Positions 57,368 to 64,000 of a stretch of DNA of 64,000 bases are shown here, piece by piece (the stretch's first letter is position 1; each line of letters begins with the position of its first letter). The DNA lies in assembly GCF_001411495.1 (NCBI RefSeq), contig NZ_CP012982.1, positions 496,001 to 560,000 of the forward strand, given 5' to 3'. Position numbers and translations under genes: made by a program. The notes under the pieces were generated by a model. The model was not told the DNA's origin and did no database searches. It saw nothing but the letters and a program-made list of their open reading frames with translations. Origin of the DNA: Burkholderia cepacia ATCC 25416. GTDB lineage: Bacteria > Pseudomonadota > Gammaproteobacteria > Burkholderiales > Burkholderiaceae.

Positions 57368-59272
57368 TTATGCGACGCGCTTCGCCTGACCGGCGACATC
57401 GGCCGCCGGATTCAGAAAGCGTTCGCGAATCGATTTCGCGATACCCGCGCCGTCGAGGCCGCATTGCGACAGCAGCTTCGCGGGGTCGCCGTGATCGATG
57501 AACAGGTCAGGGAGGCCCAATTGTAGTACGGGTCGGATAACCCCACTCTCCATCAGGGCTTCCACGCAGGCCGAGCCCGCGCCGCCCATCACGCAACCTT
57601 CCTCGACCGTGACGAGGTAGTCGTGCGTCTCGGCGAGTTCACGCACGAGCGCAGCGTCGACCGGCTTCACGAAACGCATGTTCGCGACGGTTGCATCAAG
57701 TTCCTCGGCGGCGGCAAGCGACGGTGCGACCATCGTGCCGAACGCGAGGATCGCGACGCGCTTGCCTTCCGGCTGCGACGTGTGGCGACGCACTTCACCC
57801 TTGCCGAGCGGGATCTCGGTGAACTCCTTCACCGTCGCCACGCCCGTACCCGCGCCGCGCGGATAACGCACCGCGGTCGGGTTCGGCTGTTGCAGCGCCG
57901 TGTGCAGCATCTGGCGGCATTCGTTCTCGTCGGATGCGGCCATGATCGTCATGTTCGGAATGCAGCGCATGAACGCGAGATCGTACGCGCCCGCATGCGT
58001 CGCGCCGTCCGCGCCGACGAGGCCCGCGCGGTCGATCGCGAACACGACCGGCAGGTTCTGCAGCGCAACGTCGTGGATCAGCTGATCGTACGCACGTTGC
58101 AAGAACGTCGAGTAGATCGCGACGACCGGCTTGAGCCCTTCGGTCGCGAGGCCGCCCGCGAACGTCACCGCGTGCTGCTCGGCGATGCCGACGTCGTAGT
58201 AGCGATCCTTGAAGCGCTTCTCGAATTCGACCATGCCCGAGCCTTCGCGCATCGCCGGCGTGATGCCGACCACGCGCGTGTCGCGCTCGGCTTCATCGCA
58301 CAGCCACTCGCCGAACACCTGCGTGTACGTCTTCTTCGCGGGCGTGGCGGACGGCTTGATGCCTTCGGCCGGATTGAACTTGCCCGGGCCGTGGTAGAGC
58401 ACGGGATCGGCTTCGGCGAGCTTGTAGCCCTGGCCTTTCTTCGTCACCACGTGCAGGAACTGCGGGCCGCGCAGTTCGCGGATGTTCTGCAGCGTCGGGA
58501 TCAGCGAATCGAGATCGTGACCGTCGATCGGGCCGATGTAGTTGAAGCCGAACTCTTCGAACAGCGTGGCCGGCACGACCATGCCCTTCGCGTGCTCCTC
58601 GAGCTTGCGTGCGAGTTCGAGCACCGGCGGTGCAACGCTCAGCACGCGCTCGACGCCCGCGCGCGCAGCCGCATAGAAGCGGCCCGACATCAGGCGTGCG
58701 AGATGGCGATTCAGCGCACCGACCGGCGGCGAGATCGACATGTCGTTGTCGTTGAGGATCACGAGCACCTTCGCGTCTTCCGACACGCCCGCGTTGTTCA
58801 TCGCCTCGAACGCCATGCCGGCCGTCATCGCGCCGTCGCCGATCACGGCGATCGAGAAGCGGTCGTCGCCGTTCAGCTGGCTGCCGATCGCCATGCCGAG
58901 CGCGGCCGAGATCGACGTGCTCGAGTGCGCGGTGCCGAACGTGTCGTATTCCGACTCCGAACGGCGCGGGAACCCCGAGATGCCATCCTGCTGACGCAGC
59001 GAATGCATCTGGTCGCGACGCCCCGTCAGGATCTTGTGCGGGTAGGTCTGGTGCCCCACGTCCCAGACGATGCGATCGTTCGGCGTGTTGAACACGTAGT
59101 GCAACGCGATCGTCAGCTCGACCGTCCCGAGATTGGACGACAAATGGCCGCCCGTCTTCGACACACTGTCGAGCACGAACGCGCGCAGTTCATCCGCGAG
59201 CGGTTGAAGTTGGCGACGATCGAGGCGGCGCAAGTCCGCCGGGTCGTCGATGGTTTTCAGCAAGTCGTACAT
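57368..59272 (-). CDS. dxs: 1-deoxy-D-xylulose-5-phosphate synthase
   Basis: This 634-residue thiamine-diphosphate enzyme begins [20 protein letters not shown] and has [20 protein letters not shown], the ThDP site [19 protein letters not shown] plus VLNDNDMSI, and the transketolase-type [15 protein letters not shown] with the catalytic Glu. It joins pyruvate and glyceraldehyde-3-phosphate in the first step of the MEP isoprenoid pathway. It is the last gene of xseB-ispA-dxs, 81 nt behind ispA. The ATG at 59272 has GGAA upstream. Confidence 0.97.
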   Translation of the reverse strand: MYDLLKTIDDPADLRRLDRRQLQPLADELRAFVLDSVSKTGGHLSSNLGTVELTIALHYVFNTPNDRIVWDVGHQTYPHKILTGRRDQMHSLRQQDGISGFPRRSESEYDTFGTAHSSTSISAALGMAIGSQLNGDDRFSIAVIGDGAMTAGMAFEAMNNAGVSEDAKVLVILNDNDMSISPPVGALNRHLARLMSGRFYAAARAGVERVLSVAPPVLELARKLEEHAKGMVVPATLFEEFGFNYIGPIDGHDLDSLIPTLQNIRELRGPQFLHVVTKKGQGYKLAEADPVLYHGPGKFNPAEGIKPSATPAKKTYTQVFGEWLCDEAERDTRVVGITPAMREGSGMVEFEKRFKDRYYDVGIAEQHAVTFAGGLATEGLKPVVAIYSTFLQRAYDQLIHDVALQNLPVVFAIDRAGLVGADGATHAGAYDLAFMRCIPNMTIMAASDENECRQMLHTALQQPNPTAVRYPRGAGTGVATVKEFTEIPLGKGEVRRHTSQPEGKRVAILAFGTMVAPSLAAAEELDATVANMRFVKPVDAALVRELAETHDYLVTVEEGCVMGGAGSACVEALMESGVIRPVLQLGLPDLFIDHGDPAKLLSQCGLDGAGIAKSIRERFLNPAADVAGQAKRVA

Positions 59273-59353
59273 CGTCGTTCCATTGTAGGAAATCAAACGC
59301 GCCCGCATTCTGTTGCACGCACCGTAGCATGTGCGCGGCGGCGGGCTTTCGCG

Positions 59354-60238
59354 TCAGCTGACCCGGTTCACTACCAGGTCGGCAAGTTCGGCGAGACGCT
59401 GAGCGCGTGCGCCGAACGGTTTCAGCGCGTCGTGCGCTTCGGCGCGTAGTTGTGCTGCGAGCTCGCGCGACGCCTCGAGGCCGAGGATCGATACATAGGT
59501 CGGCTTGTCGTTCGCCGCATCCTTGCCGGCCGTCTTGCCGAGCGTCGCCGAATCGGTCGTGACGTCGAGAATGTCGTCGACGACCTGGAAGGCCAGACCC
59601 ACGGCCCCTGCGTACACATCGAGCGCCGCCATCGTTTCCGCCGACGGCGTCTCGCCGGCCAGCGCGCCCATCCGCACGGCCGCGCGCAACAGTGCGCCCG
59701 TCTTCATCCGGTGCATCGTCTCGAGCTGCTCGCGCGTCAGCTTGAGGCCGACGCTCGCCAGGTCGATCGCCTGCCCGCCGGCCATGCCGATCGAGCCGCT
59801 CGCCAGCGCCAGCTCGCGCACGAGCGCGGCCTGCTGCACCGGCGACAGCGCAGCGGCGTCGGTCAGCGCAACGAACGCCTGCGACTGCAGCGCGTCGCCG
59901 ACCAGCAGTGCCGTCGGCTCGTCGTACTGCACGTGCACGGTCGGCTTGCCGCGACGCAGTGCGTCGTCGTCCATGCACGGCATGTCGTCGTGCACGAGCG
60001 AGTAGACATGGATCATCTCCAGTGCCGCCGCCGCCGCATTGCGCGCCGCTTCCGTCGCGCCGGTCAGTTCGCCTGCTGCATGGCACAGCAGCGGGCGAAC
60101 GCGTTTGCCGCCGCCGAGGACCGCGTAGCGCATCGCCTCGTGGAGTTTCGCCGGCACCGCGGTTTCAGCGGGCAAATAGTGGCCGAGTGCGTCCTCGACA
60201 CGGTCAAGCACGGACCGCATCCATTGTTCGAATGTCAT
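59354..60238 (-). CDS. ispA: Farnesyl diphosphate synthase (polyprenyl synthetase)
   Basis: The 294-residue product has both aspartate-rich motifs of short-chain prenyl synthases: VHDDMPCMDDDALRRGKPT (FARM) and FQVVDDILDVT (SARM). GGGKRVRPLLCHAAGEL is the substrate pocket. It condenses IPP with DMAPP and GPP to farnesyl diphosphate in the cytoplasm. Its ATG overlaps the xseB stop by four bases; dxs follows, so the gene links the start and the product end of the pathway. Confidence 0.96.
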   Translation of the reverse strand: MTFEQWMRSVLDRVEDALGHYLPAETAVPAKLHEAMRYAVLGGGKRVRPLLCHAAGELTGATEAARNAAAAALEMIHVYSLVHDDMPCMDDDALRRGKPTVHVQYDEPTALLVGDALQSQAFVALTDAAALSPVQQAALVRELALASGSIGMAGGQAIDLASVGLKLTREQLETMHRMKTGALLRAAVRMGALAGETPSAETMAALDVYAGAVGLAFQVVDDILDVTTDSATLGKTAGKDAANDKPTYVSILGLEASRELAAQLRAEAHDALKPFGARAQRLAELADLVVNRVS

Positions 60239-60528
60239 AGATCGTCGTCTTCGCCGTCCGTGGCGGCCGTTCCGGACGAAAGCGGCTTCAGCGTCGCGCC
60301 GTCGAGCACACGAACCTGCTGTTCCACTTTCTCAAGCTGCTGTTGGCAAAACGCAACGAGGGTCGCACCGCGGCGATACGCCGTCAGCGAATCCTCGAGG
60401 CTCAACGCGCCGCCTTCCATCCGGGCAACCAGCGTCTCGAGCTCCGCGAGCGCCGTCTCGTAATTGTCCGGCAACGGTTCGGTGCCATTGCCGGGCGGCG
60501 TGGCGCCTGGGGATGCGGTTTTCGCCAT
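60235..60528 (-). CDS. xseB: Exodeoxyribonuclease VII small subunit
   Basis: The 97-residue protein has the XseB pattern YETALAELETLVARMEGGAL, then SLEDSLTAYRRGATLVAFCQ and QLEKVEQQVRVLD. It forms ExoVII with XseA, a single-strand DNA exonuclease; xseA is not here. An acidic tail (DGEDDDL) ends it. ATG at 60528 is the likely start, a TTG at 60543 is possible. It heads xseB-ispA-dxs and overlaps ispA by four bases. Confidence 0.95.
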   Translation of the reverse strand: MAKTASPGATPPGNGTEPLPDNYETALAELETLVARMEGGALSLEDSLTAYRRGATLVAFCQQQLEKVEQQVRVLDGATLKPLSSGTAATDGEDDDL

Positions 60529-60562
60529 GGACGAGGGTGTCAAATTTCAAAACAAGTCGGAC

Positions 60563-60568
60563 ATTCTA
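60563..60568 (-). promoter_or_regulatory. Possible -10 element of the xseB operon
   Basis: TAGAAT on the - strand lies about 35 nt before the xseB ATG. The -35 is not convincing. Confidence 0.3.
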
Positions 60569-60720
60569 CGGCAAAAGAGAATTTTCCGACCTGCCGTCGT
60601 GGGCGCCCGCGCACAATTCCGGCCCCATCTACGATGCACAGTGTGCGCCTTTCGGCGGTCGCCCGACAAAAAATTGACACAAATCAGGCACTTAATCCTG
60701 GCCTTGCGAGGCGAACCGGG

Positions 60721-60726
60721 TATAAT
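60721..60726 (+). promoter_or_regulatory. TATAAT -10 element before the Rieske gene
   Basis: A perfect TATAAT lies 73 nt before the ATG at 60799. The -35 at the usual distance is weak (TGGCCT). Confidence 0.5.
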
Positions 60727-60798
60727 TCCGCGTTTCCCTAAATCGATTTTTCGATGGTTGGGTTGTTCACTGCTTTCACGCTAACACCGGGAGTGGGA

Positions 60799-61905
60799 AT
60801 GTCCAATCTGAGCGATGCGCTTCAGTTGAAGTCGGCCCACAGCCAGCTTCCAGTCACTGCATACTTCGATGAGGCGCTACTCGAGCGCGAGATCGAAACC
60901 CTCTTCAAGAAAGGACCTCGTTACGTCGGGCACGAGTTGATGGTGCCCGAGGCGGGGGATTATTTTGCGCTGCCGTCCGAGAAGGAAGGTCGCGTGCTGG
61001 TCCGCAACCCCGCGAACCAGATCGAACTGCTGTCGAACGTCTGCCGTCACCGGCAGGCGATCATGCTCAACGGGCGCGGCCACACGCAGAACATCGTGTG
61101 CCCGCTGCACCGCTGGACGTACGACCTGGACGGCCAGTTGCTCGGCGCGCCGCACTTCCCCGACAAGCCGTGCCTGAACCTCGGCAAGAGCCCGCTGCAG
61201 AACTGGCAGGGGCTGCTGTTCGAAGCCGAAGGCCGGAACGTCGCGCGCGATCTCGCCCATCTCGGCACGAAGCATCACTTCGACTTCTCCGAGTACCACT
61301 TCGATCACGTCGAAGTGCACGAGTGCGATTACAACTGGAAGACGTTCATCGAGGTCTACCTCGAGGATTACCATGTCGTCCCGTTCCACCCGGGCCTCGG
61401 CAGCTTCGTGTCGTGCGACGACCTCAAGTGGGAGTTCGGCGACTGGTACAGCGTGCAGACGGTCGGCGTGCACAACGCCCTCGCGAAACCGGGCAGCGCG
61501 ACTTACCAGAAATGGCACGAGCAGGTGCTCAAGTTCCGCAACGGCGTGCCGCCGGAGTTCGGCGCGATCTGGATGGTCTACTACCCGGGCCTGATGATCG
61601 AGTGGTATCCGCACGTGCTCGTCGTGTCGTGGCTGATCCCGCGCGGCCCGCAAAAGACGACCAACATCGTCGAGTTCTATTACCCCGAGGAAATCGCGCT
61701 GTTCGAACGCGAATTCGTCGAGGCGGAACGCGCCGCCTATATGGAAACGGCCGTCGAGGACGACGAAATCGCGATGCGGATGGACGCAGGTCGCCGTGCG
61801 CTGATGGCACGCGGCGAGTCGCAGGTCGGCCCGTACCAGAGCCCGATGGAAGACGGCATGCAGCACTTCCACGAGTTCCTGCGCCGCCACCTCGGCGACA
61901 TCTGA
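60799..61905 (+). CDS. Rieske 2Fe-2S aromatic-ring-hydroxylating-type oxygenase, alpha subunit
   Basis: The 368-residue protein has a Rieske domain (Cys82-x-His84 in NVCRHRQAIM; Cys101-xx-His104 in VCPLHRWTYD) and a catalytic domain with the iron site EDYHVVPFH (His192, His197), preceded by NWKTFIEVYL. This is the order in aromatic-ring dioxygenases and choline or carnitine monooxygenases. No reductase or beta subunit is beside it, so partner and substrate are unknown. GGGAG lies about 6 nt before the ATG. It is divergent from xseB. Confidence 0.92.
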   Translation: MSNLSDALQLKSAHSQLPVTAYFDEALLEREIETLFKKGPRYVGHELMVPEAGDYFALPSEKEGRVLVRNPANQIELLSNVCRHRQAIMLNGRGHTQNIVCPLHRWTYDLDGQLLGAPHFPDKPCLNLGKSPLQNWQGLLFEAEGRNVARDLAHLGTKHHFDFSEYHFDHVEVHECDYNWKTFIEVYLEDYHVVPFHPGLGSFVSCDDLKWEFGDWYSVQTVGVHNALAKPGSATYQKWHEQVLKFRNGVPPEFGAIWMVYYPGLMIEWYPHVLVVSWLIPRGPQKTTNIVEFYYPEEIALFEREFVEAERAAYMETAVEDDEIAMRMDAGRRALMARGESQVGPYQSPMEDGMQHFHEFLRRHLGDI

Positions 61906-61951
61906 AAGCCAGTGCGGCGCTTTGACGCCGCACGGCATCCGGCAGACGAAA

Positions 61952-61977
61952 AGACGGGCTTCGGCCCGTCTTTTTTT
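61952..61977 (+). terminator. Terminator of the Rieske gene
   Basis: AGACGGGC, TTCG and GCCCGTCT form an 8-bp stem with a stable tetraloop and a T-run of eight that begins with the last stem base. Confidence 0.94.
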
Positions 61978-62022
61978 GTTTAGACTTGGAATGTCAGGCC
62001 ATTCGCACTCCAGGGAGCCGTC

Positions 62023-62892
62023 ATGCCACACACCCACTACACCACGCTCATTTCCGCCGCCAATCTCGCCGAGCGCCTGGCGGCGGCGCCCGGCAGCGTC
62101 GCACTGTTCGATTGCCGCTTCGATCTCGTCGATCCCGCCGCCGGCGAAGCCGCATATGCGGCCGGCCATATCCCCGGCGCACAGTATCTTCATCTCGACC
62201 GCGACCTGTCGGGCCGCAAGACAGGCACCAACGGCCGCCATCCGCTGCCGACCCGCGACGCACTCGCCACGCTGCTCGCGAGCCGAGGCCTCAAGCAGGG
62301 TCAGCAAGTCGTCGCGTACGACGCGCAGGGCGGCGCCTATGCGGCGCGCCTGTGGTGGCTGCTGCGCTGGCTCGGCCACGATTCGGTCGCCGTGCTCGAC
62401 GGCGGCCTGCAGGCCTGGGAAGCAGCCGGCCAGCCTCTGGCAACCGACGTGCCGCACCCGGCCGCCGGCGATTTCCGCGCGGCGGCGCCGCTCGAATCGA
62501 CGGTCGACGCGGCAGCCGTGCTCGCCAACGTGAGCACACCCACGCGTGTCGTGATCGATGCACGCGCACCCGACCGCTACCGCGGCGAAAACGAAACGAT
62601 CGATCGTGTGGGCGGCCACATCCCCGGTGCACGCAACCGCTTCTTCAAGGACAACCTCGCCGCGGACGGCCGCTTCAAGACCGGCCATGAACTGCGCGAA
62701 GCGTTTTCCGCGGTGCTGGCCGGCACCGAACCGAACCGCGTGATCCTGCAATGCGGCTCCGGCGTCACCGCCTGCCACAATGCGCTTGCACTGGAGGTGG
62801 CGGGCCTGCACGGCGCGTCGCTGTATCCGGGCTCGTGGAGCGAATGGAGCGCCGATCCGTCGCGACCGATCGCAACCGGCGCGACACCGTAA
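62023..62892 (+). CDS. sseA: 3-mercaptopyruvate sulfurtransferase (tandem rhodanese)
   Basis: The 289-residue protein has two rhodanese domains. The first (about 8-140) is inactive; the second carries Cys244 in CGSGVTACHN, the CG(S/T)GV(T/S)(A/S) loop that marks mercaptopyruvate sulfurtransferases rather than thiosulfate rhodaneses. GHIPGAQYLHLDRDLSG and GHIPGARNRFFKDNLAADG are the paired domain motifs. It moves sulfane sulfur from 3-mercaptopyruvate to a thiol acceptor. It stands alone and is convergent with the hydrolase gene. Confidence 0.94.
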   Translation: MPHTHYTTLISAANLAERLAAAPGSVALFDCRFDLVDPAAGEAAYAAGHIPGAQYLHLDRDLSGRKTGTNGRHPLPTRDALATLLASRGLKQGQQVVAYDAQGGAYAARLWWLLRWLGHDSVAVLDGGLQAWEAAGQPLATDVPHPAAGDFRAAAPLESTVDAAAVLANVSTPTRVVIDARAPDRYRGENETIDRVGGHIPGARNRFFKDNLAADGRFKTGHELREAFSAVLAGTEPNRVILQCGSGVTACHNALALEVAGLHGASLYPGSWSEWSADPSRPIATGATP

Positions 62893-62907
62893 GCGCGGTC
62901 ACAACGC

Positions 62908-62929
62908 AGCGGCGGCATGTGCCGCCGCT
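62908..62929. terminator. Hairpin between convergent sseA and hydrolase genes
   Basis: AGCGGCGGCA, TG and TGCCGCCGCT form a 10-bp perfect stem between the two stop codons. Few T residues follow. Confidence 0.65.
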
Positions 62930-62935
62930 TGCCGT

Positions 62936-63811
62936 TTACATCACGCCGTACTTGTGGAACCACGCGATCGCGCGCTTCCAGCTTTCCTCCGCATCGGCCT
63001 TCACATAGCTCGGCCGGTAATCGGCAAAGAACGCGTGGCCGGCATCCGGATACACGACGATCTCCGATTCGCGCGCGAGCTTCGAATCGCTCGCCTGGAT
63101 CGCCTTGCGCATGTCGGCGAGCGATGCCTGCGTGATGTTCGCGTCCTTCTCGCCGTAGAGCCCGAGCACGGGCACCTTCAGCAACGATGCATGATCGACC
63201 GGATTGAACGGCGTCATCTCGTCGGTCTTGCCTTCGACGAACCCGTACCATGCAATGGCCGCACGCACGTGCGGGTTGTGCTCGGCATACAGCCAGCTCT
63301 GACGGCCGCCCCAGCAGAACCCCACCACGCCGAGACGCGACAGGTCGCCGCCGTTCTTGCCGGCCCACGCGACGGTCGCATCGAGATCCTCGGTCACCTG
63401 CCGGTCAGGCACCTTGCTGATGATGTGCTCGGACAGATCCTTGATCGTCGGATACTTCGCCGCATTGCCCTGCCGTACGAACAGGTCGGGCGCGATGGCG
63501 AGATAACCGAGCTTCGCGAAGCGACGGCAGACGTCGGCGATGTGCGCGTGCACGCCGAAGATCTCGTGAATCACGATGACGACCGGCAGGTTCGTCTTGT
63601 CCTTCGGCTGCGCGCGATACGCGGGCACGCTCGCGTCTCCCGAACGGATCTCGACGGTGTCGACGTCCAGCCCTTCGCTGTCGGTCGTGACCGTCTGCGC
63701 CGACACGGGCAGCACCGCCGCTGCGAAGGCACCGCCCAGCGCGGCCTGCATGAACTTGCGGCGCGAGAACGGAACGTGGGGAACCAGGCTGTCGACTTCG
63801 GGTTTCAACAT
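62936..63811 (-). CDS. Dienelactone hydrolase family protein, Tat-exported
   Basis: The 291-residue protein has a twin-arginine signal (SRRKFMQAALGGAFAAAVLP, cut after VSA near 38) and an alpha/beta hydrolase of the dienelactone type. Cys166 (GFCWGG), Asp223 (LYGEKD) and His259 (DAGHAF) form the triad, with Glu83 in IHEIFG. It should open lactones or esters in the periplasm; the true substrate is unknown. GAGGAG lies 8 nt before the ATG at 63811. The 189 bases to the window end show no gene. Confidence 0.92.
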   Translation of the reverse strand: MLKPEVDSLVPHVPFSRRKFMQAALGGAFAAAVLPVSAQTVTTDSEGLDVDTVEIRSGDASVPAYRAQPKDKTNLPVVIVIHEIFGVHAHIADVCRRFAKLGYLAIAPDLFVRQGNAAKYPTIKDLSEHIISKVPDRQVTEDLDATVAWAGKNGGDLSRLGVVGFCWGGRQSWLYAEHNPHVRAAIAWYGFVEGKTDEMTPFNPVDHASLLKVPVLGLYGEKDANITQASLADMRKAIQASDSKLARESEIVVYPDAGHAFFADYRPSYVKADAEESWKRAIAWFHKYGVM

Positions 63812-64000
63812 GAATGCACTCCTCGATTGGGCGCCGCCGTCACGATCGCGAATACGGTATGACGTGGCATCGCGCCGGCATGCGGCGCGGATGTCGCGGC
63901 GGTTGGCACCCCGCCGCAAACGGAAACCCGGACAAGATGCCCAATAATCCGTTGTCACGTCAACTGTCGGATATGTAAGACTCGATTACGGCGCGTTGCT

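Noticed and set aside
57623..59449. Long + strand frame opposite dxs
   Set aside because: It is a shadow of dxs with Arg/His-rich noise and no motif.
60877..62811. 644-codon - strand frame across the Rieske and sseA genes
   Set aside because: It crosses two real genes and a terminator and has no protein-like pattern.

Overview
The window is a stretch of high-GC, densely packed betaproteobacterial chromosome, and its proteins point to Burkholderia, most likely the Burkholderia cepacia complex. The clearest species-level evidence is a LipA/Lif pair of 364 and 344 residues that closely matches the B. cepacia lipase and its foldase, plus an Mdh C-terminus, a DnaG and an RpoD of Burkholderia type. 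From recollection of cepacia-complex genomes, rpoD, the lipase and this TCA-cycle gene set lie on the second chromosome. The sequence cannot prove which replicon this is.

Layout. 1-6450: end of a TCA/propionate block on the + strand (mdh 3' end, CitE-like lyase, small exported protein, prpD, acnA, strong terminator). 6489-7706: ArsR / SRPBCC / DUF1801 operon with overlapping genes and a perfect 11-bp-arm operator. 8190-11535: secreted S53 protease with a structured leader, then an MFS exporter. 11756-17860: polyamine-type ABC importer (ATPase, binding protein, two permeases) divergent from a MocR-type regulator. 17897-20029: lipase and foldase. 20258-23538: copper-type TonB receptor, DUF2946 protein, cytochrome b561. 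23769-28021: membrane protein, degenerate LysM/LytM lipoprotein, an uncharacterised 106-aa protein, a DUF4148 protein and gnd. 28119-29653: DUF938 methyltransferase overlapping a Sir2 deacetylase, followed by about 1 kb of non-coding DNA with an orphan terminator. 30701-35758: GNAT, LprI-like protein, luciferase-like oxidoreductase, MscS channel. 35786-40931: TetR regulator divergent from a complete EmrA/EmrB/NodT efflux pump.

40932-44993 looks like a decayed accessory patch. It holds a 3' remnant of an aminoglycoside phosphotransferase, an AT-rich island, a second S53 protease, an orphan MarR-like palindrome between two convergent gene ends, and a PNPOx-family gene divergent from a second MocR regulator. 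A phospholipase D-type lipoprotein follows.

48221-53860 is the macromolecular synthesis operon rpsU-yqeY-dnaG-rpoD with a tRNA-Ile(CAT) behind it. The right end holds housekeeping genes: a BaiN-like flavoprotein divergent from tsaD, folE2, the xseB-ispA-dxs isoprenoid operon, a Rieske oxygenase, a mercaptopyruvate sulfurtransferase and a Tat-exported dienelactone hydrolase.

No CRISPR array, insertion sequence, prophage or secretion cluster was seen. The most interesting unexplained items are a shared direct-repeat motif in front of both MocR genes, the S53 leader, the orphan terminator/sRNA candidate, the aph remnant and the orphan MarR-like operator.
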